From assembly GCA_030601745.1 (NCBI GenBank), contig JAUWBI010000020.1, positions 1 through 44,166 on the forward strand: 44,166 bases of DNA, written 5' to 3'. Under the pieces are notes generated by a model. The model made no database searches, was not told where the DNA came from, and saw nothing but the letters and a program-made list of their open reading frames with translations. This document shows positions 1-6,820 of this stretch, one piece after another; positions within the stretch are counted from its first letter, which is position 1, and every line of letters begins with the position of its first letter. The translations under genes and the position numbers were made by a program. Source of the DNA: Phycisphaerae bacterium (GTDB lineage Bacteria > Planctomycetota > Phycisphaerae > Sedimentisphaerales > Anaerobacaceae).

Positions 1-2
1 CG

Positions 3-1985
3 ATGGGTTCCGGCGGTGTGCTCGGCGTTGGGACGGTGGTGTTTTTGCAGAGCTATCTTGCCTTGTTAGGCACCTTCATACTGATTGCAGCTACCTGGAT
101 TGTTGGGATTGTTCTGTTCGCGGACAGTGTTATCCTGGCGGCGCTGCGATGTTTTAGTCCTGTGGCCAGAAGGATTGTTGGCGCGACGGTACCGGGGTGG
201 TTCCGCCACGGGCGGACCAAACGCGGAAAAGTTTTAGGCAAGATATGGCAAAAACTAAGTGCCAGGTCCGCGGCCCGTGCCCCGTTGCCCTCGCCCCGAG
301 TTGAGAGTAAAGGGGCTTCGGCGCCGGATTCCGGACAACTGAAGTTAACACCACCAAAGGTGCATAAGCCGACTAAGTCCTATGTGCCGCCGAGCTATGA
401 TGATTACAGGCTGCCGCCGTTGAATTTGTTAGCTGAGCCGGAGTATACTTTCGCTGCGGTGCAGGAGAAGGTCGTCAAGGCAAAGGCGGCTGCTCTGGAG
501 AAATTGCTGTCGGAGTTCAGTGTTAATGCGCGTGTGGTTGCGGCGGACACCGGGCCGGTTGTAACAATGTTTGAACTGGAGCTTGCGGCGGGCGTTAAGG
601 TCAGCCAGATTAGCACGCTTTCAAACGATATGGCTCGTGCGCTGGGAGCTGGTGCGGTCCGTGTTGTGGCTCCTCTGCCGGGCAAACATACGATAGGTAT
701 TGAGGTGCCAAACAGCGAGAAGGAAAAAGTTCGTATGAAGGATATGATGCGGCTGGCGCAGAATAGGCCGGAGCGGATGGAGATACCGCTGTTTCTGGGC
801 AAGGATTCGGCGGCCGAAGCGCTTGTTTCGGATTTGGCGACGATGCCGCATCTGCTTATCGCAGGGACGACGGGCTCGGGCAAGAGCGTCTGTATCAATA
901 GTATCATAACGGGCATACTTCTTACGAAACGGCCGGATGAGGTAAAGCTGATTTTGATTGACCCGAAAATGGTCGAGATGACGGCGTTTAATACTATTCC
1001 GCACCTGATGTGTCCGATAGTTACCGAGACTGCGAGGGCCGTCCAGATACTTGAATGGGCTACGGTGAAGATGGATGAGCGTTACGCCCTGTTGGCGGAG
1101 GCGAGGGTGAAAAATGTTGCCGAGTATAATAGACTCGGGGCCGAGGAGATTATTAAGCGGTTTAATCCGAGCAGTGCCGATGAAGAGGCGAAGATTCCGA
1201 AGAAGCTGCGGTACATTGTGATAGTAATCGATGAGCTTGCGGATTTGATGATGACGGCGGCGAAGGAGATAGAAGCTTATATTGTTCGGCTTGCGCAGAA
1301 GAGCCGGTCGATTGGTATTCATCTTATATTAGCTACCCAGAGGCCCCAGGCGACCGTTGTTACGGGCCTGATAAAGTCAAATATGCCGACGAGGATAGGT
1401 TTCCGGGTTGCCGCGAGGATGGACAGCCGAATTATCCTTGACCAGAACGGAGCGGAAACGCTGCTTGGTGAAGGTGATATGCTGTTTCTAAAGCCGGGGA
1501 CGAGCGATTTGGTGCGTGCGCAGGGCACTTTTGTCGATGAGGCGGAGATAAAGCGAATTACCAGGCATCTTAAGGAGTTTGCCGAGCCGCAATTCCATCC
1601 TGAGCTAATCGAGCTGAAGGGGCTGGATACGTCTGCTATGAGAAGGGATGATATGTTTGACGAGGCGGTTCGGATTGTTCTGGAGACGCGGCGGGGGAGC
1701 GTGTCGCTGCTTCAGCGAAGACTCAATATCGGCTATGCGAGAGCTTCGCGGATAATTGAGATGATGGCTGCGGTAGGTGTGCTCGGCGAGTATAAGGGCA
1801 GTCAGGCACGGGAAGTTATAATGACACTTGAGGAGTATGAGCGCATCCGGGACGAGTTGGAATCGGCTGCCGAGGCGGAGTACGAAGGGGGCCCCCAAGA
1901 TGTTGTGAAGGATAAGGATTCAGCCGAGCCGGATTATGTAAGGGAGGGACAGCGCGGCTATGCCTCCGTGGAGGAGGGGGACTAA
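3..1985 (+). CDS. ftsK: DNA translocase FtsK/SpoIIIE (5' end cut by window)
   Basis: ATP-driven double-stranded DNA pump that clears and aligns chromosome termini at the division septum. The visible 660 residues begin in a hydrophobic segment (about residues 5-45) that looks like the last part of the usual four-helix N-terminal membrane domain, so the true start almost certainly lies upstream of the window. A short linker follows, then the alpha/beta motor with Walker A GTTGSGKS (residues 288-295) and Walker B VIVIDELAD (D410/E411), and a C-terminal winged-helix gamma domain (about 548-610) of the type that reads KOPS/SRS polar sequences. The tail is acidic. The TAA stop overlaps by two bases the stop of the convergent small gene downstream. 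Family assignment is certain; only the N terminus is unknown. Confidence 0.96.
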   Translation: MGSGGVLGVGTVVFLQSYLALLGTFILIAATWIVGIVLFADSVILAALRCFSPVARRIVGATVPGWFRHGRTKRGKVLGKIWQKLSARSAARAPLPSPRVESKGASAPDSGQLKLTPPKVHKPTKSYVPPSYDDYRLPPLNLLAEPEYTFAAVQEKVVKAKAAALEKLLSEFSVNARVVAADTGPVVTMFELELAAGVKVSQISTLSNDMARALGAGAVRVVAPLPGKHTIGIEVPNSEKEKVRMKDMMRLAQNRPERMEIPLFLGKDSAAEALVSDLATMPHLLIAGTTGSGKSVCINSIITGILLTKRPDEVKLILIDPKMVEMTAFNTIPHLMCPIVTETARAVQILEWATVKMDERYALLAEARVKNVAEYNRLGAEEIIKRFNPSSADEEAKIPKKLRYIVIVIDELADLMMTAAKEIEAYIVRLAQKSRSIGIHLILATQRPQATVVTGLIKSNMPTRIGFRVAARMDSRIILDQNGAETLLGEGDMLFLKPGTSDLVRAQGTFVDEAEIKRITRHLKEFAEPQFHPELIELKGLDTSAMRRDDMFDEAVRIVLETRRGSVSLLQRRLNIGYARASRIIEMMAAVGVLGEYKGSQAREVIMTLEEYERIRDELESAAEAEYEGGPQDVVKDKDSAEPDYVREGQRGYASVEEGD

Positions 1986-2395
1986 GAAATTGGCCTTTTC
2001 TGGTGGAACCTCATAGCTATCCGTATTATGGTTTGCTTGATTTTGTCAGAAAACGCTGCCAGAAGTGTTATGATCCCTGCGATAATAAAGCACACGCCAA
2101 CTGCCCAATAAGATAGTAGTCGGTTGTATCCCCGGTACATATAGCCACTGGGTCGGAACCTTTTGAGTCTCTTGTAGATATCAAGATTATTTGTGAGGTA
2201 TACCTTGAAGTCGGGAGTGTTTTCCAAGCTCTCAACGAGTTTCCCATACCTGGCAGCACACCTGCAGTATGCTGTATATGCAGCAGAGCGATAAGTGAGA
2301 AAATTGGTTCCGATGAGGAAAAATATTAGCGAGGTTGCGATCAGCACGTTCTTGCTGATCGGAGTTTTTGCTATTCTGTTGAGTATCCCATTCAT
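1982..2395 (-). CDS. Small two-helix membrane protein, unknown function
   Basis: I do not recognise a family. The 137-residue protein starts MNGILNRIAK and has two hydrophobic segments, roughly residues 16-36 and 95-117, separated by a basic, Tyr/Arg-rich region of about 60 residues with two close Cys. This predicts two membrane helices joined by a soluble loop. I chose the ATG at 2395 over one 33 bases upstream because a strong ribosome binding site, GGAGGG (2404-2409 on the complement), sits 8 bases before it. The gene converges on ftsK and the two stop codons overlap. It is transcribed divergently from the oxidoreductase at 2520, so the 124-bp gap probably holds both promoters. Confidence 0.7.
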   Translation of the reverse strand: MNGILNRIAKTPISKNVLIATSLIFFLIGTNFLTYRSAAYTAYCRCAARYGKLVESLENTPDFKVYLTNNLDIYKRLKRFRPSGYMYRGYNRLLSYWAVGVCFIIAGIITLLAAFSDKIKQTIIRIAMRFHQKRPIS

Positions 2396-2505
2396 AGTTT
2401 GTTCCCTCCAAAAAAATACGTGTCCCAATAATTTAATTGTAGCAGAACTAACTTGCGTTACAATAAAATTATACTTTATTGTTCGGGAGAAAAGGGGGTG
2501 ATTTC

Positions 2506-2511
2506 AGGAGG
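2506..2511 (+). promoter_or_regulatory. Ribosome binding site AGGAGG
   Basis: A perfect AGGAGG lies 8 bases before the ATG at 2520 and fixes the start of the Tat-exported oxidoreductase. It is one of the few consensus Shine-Dalgarno sites in the window; many other genes here have weak or no such site. Confidence 0.8.
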
Positions 2512-2519
2512 ACCTTATT

Positions 2520-3848
2520 ATGAAAGGTAAGAAAGTTAACCCCGCCCCTCGGAAGGGCTGGGTTAATCGGCGGCGGTTTTTGAAAGAAGCGAGTTATGCA
2601 GCGGCGGGTGTTATAGGTTTTCCATACTTTGTTTCGGCCTCGGCACTGGGCAAGGACGGCAATGTTGCTGCCAATGAGCGGATTGTGATGGGCTGTATCG
2701 GGATGGGCAACCAGGGGACTGCTCATATGGGTTGGCGTGGGGGCAGCGTCCCAAATTTAAACTGGGTCGAACCCGGCGGTTTTATGGGCAGCTCCGAAGT
2801 GCAGGTGGTGGCGGTCTGCGATGTCGATGCGAGGTGGCGAAATCGGGCGCGTGATATTGCCAACAAATACTATGGCAACAAGGATTGTGCTGCCTACAGT
2901 GATTTTCGGGAGCTTTTGGCGCGGAAAGATATTGATGCGGTGGTAACTGCCACGCCGTCGCACTGGAACGCCATAGTGGATATTGCGGCGGCAAAGGCGG
3001 GCAAGGATATTTATTGTGAGAAGCCAATGTCGCTTACCATCGCCGAGGCCAGGGCTATGGCTAATGCGGTCAAGCGTTACGGGCGGGTCTTCCAGATAGG
3101 TACGCAGCAGCGTTCGGACAGGAATTTTCGTTTTGCCTGCGAGCTGGTTCGCAACGGTTACATCGGCGAAGTAAAGACGGTAACGGTAAGCGTTGGAGGA
3201 CCGGCCGGGCCGTGTAATCTGCCGGGCGAATCTGTGCCGGATTACCTCGATTGGGAGATGTGGCTGGGCCCGGCACCGGCGAGGCCATTTCATCCGGGAC
3301 TTCTGCGGCATGGTTGGATGGGATATTGGGATTATGGCGGCGGTGAAATGACAAACTGGGGGCCGCACCACTTCGATATCGCTCAGTGGGGCTTGGGGAT
3401 GGACGACAGCGGCCCGGTTGAAGTCATTCCTCCTGACGGCAAAGACTACAAGGTCCTTACATATAGATACGCCAACGGTGTTATTATGACCCGTGATAAA
3501 GCCAATGGCGTTTTGTTTACCGGCACCGAAGGGAAGGTTGAGGTTAATCGCGGATATTTGCGTACGTGGCCCGATAGTCTCGCAAGGCGAAAGCTCGGGC
3601 CTGATGAGATACATTTGTATGAAAGTAAAAGCCATCAAGGCAATTTCCTCAGATGTATCCGCACCCGCAGTAAACCGATTTGCGATGAAGAGATAGGGTG
3701 TCGTTCGGTAACAGTTTGTCATTTAGGCAATTTAGCATACCGGCTTAAACGGCCGCTGAAATGGGACCCGGAAAAGGAGCGATTTGTCAATGATGAGCAG
3801 GCAAACCGGATGCTATGGCGCCCCGCGCGCAGTCCGTGGTACTTATAA
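2520..3848 (+). CDS. Tat-exported Gfo/Idh/MocA family oxidoreductase
   Basis: Predicted NAD(P)-dependent sugar or polyol dehydrogenase acting outside the cytoplasm. Residues 16-22 (NRRRFLK) followed by a hydrophobic stretch ending near SASALG form a twin-arginine signal; such Tat-exported members are typical of Planctomycetota. The Rossmann half starts near residue 58 with IVMGCIGMGNQG. The motif CEKPMS near residue 165 carries the Lys-Pro pair conserved in the family. The C-terminal sheet includes YWDYGGGEMTNWGPHHFD. At 442 residues it has the usual length for the exported subgroup. Substrate is not predictable. Residues 7-15, just before the twin Arg, are encoded by a palindromic insertion (2540-2562) flanked by TTAA direct repeats. 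The next gene starts 35 bases downstream. Confidence 0.92.
   Translation: MKGKKVNPAPRKGWVNRRRFLKEASYAAAGVIGFPYFVSASALGKDGNVAANERIVMGCIGMGNQGTAHMGWRGGSVPNLNWVEPGGFMGSSEVQVVAVCDVDARWRNRARDIANKYYGNKDCAAYSDFRELLARKDIDAVVTATPSHWNAIVDIAAAKAGKDIYCEKPMSLTIAEARAMANAVKRYGRVFQIGTQQRSDRNFRFACELVRNGYIGEVKTVTVSVGGPAGPCNLPGESVPDYLDWEMWLGPAPARPFHPGLLRHGWMGYWDYGGGEMTNWGPHHFDIAQWGLGMDDSGPVEVIPPDGKDYKVLTYRYANGVIMTRDKANGVLFTGTEGKVEVNRGYLRTWPDSLARRKLGPDEIHLYESKSHQGNFLRCIRTRSKPICDEEIGCRSVTVCHLGNLAYRLKRPLKWDPEKERFVNDEQANRMLWRPARSPWYL
2536..2566 (+). repeat. 23-bp palindromic element (family A) in frame in oxidoreductase gene
   Basis: Core 2540-2562 begins CCCCGCCCCTC and ends AGGGCTGGG, an imperfect inverted repeat. 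It is flanked by TTAA on both sides (2536-2539 and 2563-2566). Core plus one flank is 27 bases, exactly nine codons, so the reading frame is kept. It matches the element in bamA (18195-18217) at 20 of 23 positions. Confidence 0.7.
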
Positions 3849-3883
3849 GTCGTGGATGAGGATGGCCCCGGCAGGGCGATAAA

Positions 3884-4837
3884 ATGAGAATCAGCGGCAA
3901 AATCATAACTATTGGTCTGTGTCCCTGCTGGGATACGGTTTGTCAGCTCAAAGGGGTGGATTGGGGCCAGCATAAGGTGATAAGCTCGGCGTGCTCTCAG
4001 CCGGCTGGTAAGGCATTAAACATTTCACGGGCACTTGCGTGGATGGGGACAAAAAGCATCGCAGCGGGTTTGTGGGGCCGAGAGGATTATGAGCAGATGT
4101 TAAAAGCTATGCGGTCCTTGAGGGGATTGATTAAGGTTAAAATGACGGCGGTTGACGGCAGTACGCGCCGGAATATAACCGTTGTCGATACGGTTAATAA
4201 CAGGGAGATGCACCTTCGGGCGATAAGCCGATTGGCATCGAAAAAGGCCCTGAGAAAATTAAAGGCCGATTTACAGGCGACAGTCAACAGAAACGGTATT
4301 TGTGTTTTCGCCGGGTCGATGCCGGAAAAGCAGCTTTTGGGTGATGTTGTTCGGATTATAAATTGTTGTCGCCGGCGCGGGGCGAAAATTGCGGTGGATA
4401 CTTCAGGGGACGCTTTAAGAGAGATAGTTAGTTCCGGCGGTGTATGGCTGATAAAACCAAATGTTGAGGAATTGGGCGAGCTGTTAGGTGAGCAGATAGA
4501 AGACCGCCCTGCCGGCCTGGTAAAGGCCGGGCGTAAGCTGCTCGACAATGTTGAGATTATATTGATAAGTCGCGGCAAAAAAGGCAGCGTAGTCGTTACG
4601 AAAAAAGGCACGTGGCAGGGACAATGTACCGGCCGCGGAAAGGTTCTGTCGACGGTTGGGTGTGGCGATTATCTATTAGCGGGATTTCTAAAGGGCTTGA
4701 AAGACAAATCCGACCCCGGCTTTGTGCTGAAGACTGCAATAAAAGTTGCTACGGCGCGTGCGTGGGGCTGGACGGAGAAGATGGCGTGGGAAGATGCCGA
4801 AAAGAGAATTGAAGTCAGTCTTCGGGAGCGGGAATAA
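3884..4837 (+). CDS. PfkB-family sugar kinase, 1-phosphofructokinase/tagatose-6-phosphate kinase type
   Basis: ATP-dependent kinase of the ribokinase/PfkB fold, most like the hexose-phosphate group (FruK, LacC). The N terminus IITIGLCPCWDTVCQLKG corresponds to the group's usual 'TLNPALD' substrate strand, with Cys-Trp replacing the common Ala-Leu. GKALNISRALAWMG is the sugar-binding Gly/Asn region. KPNVEELGELLG is typical of the central domain. The C-terminal STVGCGDYLLAGF holds the catalytic Asp and anion hole (family GAGD, here GCGD). Length 317 is normal. Stop and next start abut (TAAATG), so translation with the M50 protease gene is probably coupled. The substituted substrate strand leaves the sugar uncertain. 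Confidence 0.82.
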   Translation: MRISGKIITIGLCPCWDTVCQLKGVDWGQHKVISSACSQPAGKALNISRALAWMGTKSIAAGLWGREDYEQMLKAMRSLRGLIKVKMTAVDGSTRRNITVVDTVNNREMHLRAISRLASKKALRKLKADLQATVNRNGICVFAGSMPEKQLLGDVVRIINCCRRRGAKIAVDTSGDALREIVSSGGVWLIKPNVEELGELLGEQIEDRPAGLVKAGRKLLDNVEIILISRGKKGSVVVTKKGTWQGQCTGRGKVLSTVGCGDYLLAGFLKGLKDKSDPGFVLKTAIKVATARAWGWTEKMAWEDAEKRIEVSLRERE

Positions 4838-5425
4838 ATGGATTTATATACTGCGTTATTTTTGCTTCCGGGTTTGATTGTGGGGCTAACAATTCATGAG
4901 TTTGCTCACGCTATAACGGCAAAGTGGCTGGGCGACAGCACGGCTGAGAGGATGGGTAGAGTGAGCTTGAATCCCTTGCGGCATCTTTCGCCGTTAGGGA
5001 CAGTTGCATTGTTCATTCTTGGGTTCGGCTGGGGCAAGCCGGTAGTTGTGAATATTTACAACTTCAAAAGGCCGAGGTTTTATTATCTGTTGAGCTCGCT
5101 GGCGGGACCAGGTGCGAATCTTGTTCTTTGTGCTTTGTCGCTTGGCATACTGTATCTTCGGCCCCACTGGACGATTGTGTTTATCTGCGTGAGTATCTTT
5201 TATATCAATGCAATACTGGCGGTGATTAACCTTCTGCCTGTGCCGCCGCTGGACGGGAGCAAGATATGGCCTTGCATCATACCGGGGATGAAGCCGACGG
5301 TGTCGGCAAAGTGGACGAGGGTCTGGATTGTGGTTTTGTTAGTCTGTCTTTTTTCGGGGGTGATAGATAAAATACTTGTTCCGGTACTGGGTTTTCTCAC
5401 TTCACTGCTGCCTAACGGCTTGTGA
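4838..5425 (+). CDS. Site-2 protease family (M50) membrane metalloprotease
   Basis: Small intramembrane zinc protease of the S2P/M50 group, 195 residues and almost all transmembrane. HEFAH near residue 20 provides the zinc-binding HExxH pair and catalytic Glu; NLLPVPPLDGS near residue 128 supplies the third zinc ligand (Asp). There is no PDZ domain, so it belongs to the compact cytoplasm-facing subgroup (Rip/YwhC-like) rather than RseP. It starts directly after the kinase stop codon. The stop TGA (5423-5425) shares its last base with the first base of the ~373-bp repeat array, so any downstream regulatory sequence has been replaced by repeat DNA. Substrate unknown. Confidence 0.9.
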   Translation: MDLYTALFLLPGLIVGLTIHEFAHAITAKWLGDSTAERMGRVSLNPLRHLSPLGTVALFILGFGWGKPVVVNIYNFKRPRFYYLLSSLAGPGANLVLCALSLGILYLRPHWTIVFICVSIFYINAILAVINLLPVPPLDGSKIWPCIIPGMKPTVSAKWTRVWIVVLLVCLFSGVIDKILVPVLGFLTSLLPNGL

Positions 5426-5797
5426 AATTGGCTTTGATTGGGTTTGTTTTGTTCGAGCCTGAAGGCGGTTTCATTTTCATATTCCTTTATAACATATAAG
5501 TTTAAGTTCATTTTGGCCTTTCGGAAATTGGGTTTGAATTGGGTTTGTTTTTTTGGACTGCGAAAGCGTCGTTTTTTCTGTAATCCTTTGTTATAAGTGA
5601 GTTTACGTTCATTTGAGCATCCAGCAAATTGGCTTTGTTTGGGTTTGTATTGGGTTTGTTTTCACCAAGTGTCCAATTGGATTTATTTTCATAAGCCTTT
5701 TGTGAAAAGATACTTACATTCATTTGACTTTTTTGGAAATTGGCTTTGTTTTGCATAAAAGAGTTGATTTGTAGAGGACTCTTTACAAGTGTAAAGA
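5425..5797 (-). repeat. 373-bp repeat array, copy 1 (three ~100-bp units plus terminal hairpin)
   Basis: Units begin at AAATTGG at 5425, 5525, 5626 and 5737 (spacing 100, 101, 111). Each begins with AAATTGG(G/C)TTTG and ends with a GTT(A/T)A...TTCATTT block around a more variable centre. The last, short unit runs into a hairpin (5780-5797). On the - strand the constant parts read as KPNSNP and AQMNV-like peptides, but the frame breaks between units, so I treat it as non-coding or decayed. Copy 2 lies at 43666-44038 with identical spacing. Confidence 0.85.
5780..5797. other. Terminal hairpin of array copy 1
   Basis: TCTTTACA, AG, TGTAAAGA: eight perfect pairs. The equivalent hairpin in copy 2 (44021-44038) differs at two pairs and both are compensated (T-A to C-G). 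Confidence 0.75.
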
Positions 5798-5811
5798 TGC
5801 CAAGACTGGCA

Positions 5812-5874
5812 AAATCCGAAATTCTAAGCTCTAAATCCGAAACAATATCAAAATCTAAATGACCCAAATTCAAA
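5812..5874. repeat. Degenerate 7-nt tandem repeat (word AAATCCG)
   Basis: Nine heptamers in phase, with AAATCCG recurring exactly 21 bases apart (5812 and 5833). It directly follows array copy 1 in a spacer without genes. Confidence 0.55.
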
Positions 5875-6390
5875 ACCTTGCCTTTCTTGCCAAATGCTGG
5901 TTTTTGACGTGTATCTGCTGATACGAAAACGTGCGGTTCTCCGCTATATCCGGCGCCCCCCCACAGGGAAAGGGGCAAGCCCCCCACAATCAGATAGGGG
6001 CAAGCTACGGGCGGTTTACGTTAGGTATTTTAACAGAAATTCAAACAAAAGTCAAGAAGAAAATTGGCCACAGATTTCACAGATTTCAGGATTTTTTAGA
6101 CGCAGATAAACGCAGATTGACGCTGATTTGTTTTTTGCCGGCTTTGGCGTCTTTGTCCGAATCTTTGTTCGATGCAAGCATCTACAGAAGCTTCGTCCTC
6201 ATCCGCTGGGTCATTTTTCAATGCCCCATTTGGGAAGCTGGCGAAAAAGGTGTTTAATTAGCCACGAAAAGGCACAAAAAAACGAATAAAAAGAATTCAC
6301 CGCGGGGGCTTTGCTCAGCAGCAGGTTACCTAAATTAACATGGATTTTTCCCAAAAAGGGTGTTCCTGCAGTCTAAAACAGCCGATTAGT
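5875..6390. other. Gene-free spacer with dispersed repeat-like sequence
   Basis: No convincing gene. It contains a G+C-rich stretch (about 5950-6010) with AGGGGCAAGC twice, an ACAGATTTCACAGATTTCA tandem (about 6069-6087), an ACGCAGATAAACGCAGATT-type tandem (about 6100-6120), and a 'CCACGAAAAGGCACAAAAA' stretch (about 6262-6280). I read these as dispersed intergenic repeats; open frames through them have no domain-like content. Confidence 0.5.
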
Positions 6391-6393
6391 ATA

Positions 6394-6472
6394 TTACTTA
6401 AGATATATTATTATAAAAATATTAAAAAAATTATATTGCTTAAAGGATGTTACTTAAAGTATATTATTATAA
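6394..6472. promoter_or_regulatory. AT-rich direct repeat upstream of the island genes
   Basis: Two 23-base copies (6394-6416 and 6450-6472) read TTACTTAA, two variable bases, then TATATTATTATAA, identical at 21 of 23 positions and 56 bases apart. Between them lies TTGCTT (6436-6441), which with TATATT (6460-6465) could make a -35/-10 pair with an 18-base spacer. The second copy ends 16 bases before the TTG start of the zinc-ribbon gene. Operator or promoter role is inferred from position. Confidence 0.4.
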
Positions 6473-6488
6473 GGTAAACGGTTAGGCA

Positions 6489-6683
6489 TTGAAAAAAGAA
6501 CCAAAAGAGGATATCACAGAGGCCGGACCAAACGTTCAGATTCCAGGCAACAGATGCTACCGATGCGGTCATGAGTGGAGGCCAAGGAACATGAATGTAG
6601 TTTGCAAAGTTTGCCCAAGCTGCAAGTCTGCCTATTGGGACACGCCAAGGATGAAAAGGAGAGATAATGCAAAGGGATCATAA
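6489..6683 (+). CDS. Small zinc-ribbon protein
   Basis: 64 residues with two CxxC knuckles (C23/C26 and C42/C45, plus C39), spaced as in rubredoxin-like zinc ribbons that bind nucleic acid or protein. The C-terminal tail is basic (RMKRRDN). The start is TTG; no ATG is available upstream in frame, and the Shine-Dalgarno site is weak. It opens the island that holds the DNA methyltransferase, and its 3' end overlaps the possible 28-residue peptide gene. Such small zinc ribbons next to restriction-modification genes may be regulatory or DNA-binding accessory subunits; that role is an inference from position. Confidence 0.6.
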   Translation: MKKEPKEDITEAGPNVQIPGNRCYRCGHEWRPRNMNVVCKVCPSCKSAYWDTPRMKRRDNAKGS

Positions 6684-6753
6684 GAAAATATACTCAGTAC
6701 TAAAACGTCCCCATAGACAAATGGACCTATTTGATGAGAATGATGAATCATAG
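6667..6753 (+). CDS. Possible 28-residue peptide with a sliding-clamp-binding motif
   Basis: Starts at ATG 6667 inside the end of the zinc-ribbon gene (17-base overlap) and ends at TAG 6753. The sequence ends RQMDLFDENDES. QMDLF matches the bacterial beta-clamp-binding pentapeptide (Qx[S/D]LF) found at termini of polymerases and repair proteins. Everything else is basic or acidic linker. It could be a chance frame; the motif and its place between two island genes are the only support. Confidence 0.3.
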   Translation: MQRDHKKIYSVLKRPHRQMDLFDENDES

Positions 6754-6820
6754 CGGTCAGGGATAGAACTATGGCAGAAGATAAAAATATCGGGCGAGCC
6801 AGCATGTCGAGGGTTTGCGC

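Noticed and set aside
1886-1898. G5C5 palindrome near the 3' end of ftsK
   Set aside because: Too short, no flanking repeats, no second copy; probably codon chance.
5425-5797. CRISPR array
   Set aside because: Unit length and spacing (about 100 bp, similar 'spacers', only three units) do not fit CRISPR, and no cas genes are present.
5508-5987. 159-residue frame on the - strand rich in NKPNSNP/QMNV repeats
   Set aside because: It runs through repeat array copy 1 and then unrelated spacer repeats; the frame is not kept between units and there is no start signal or domain. Treated as repeat DNA.
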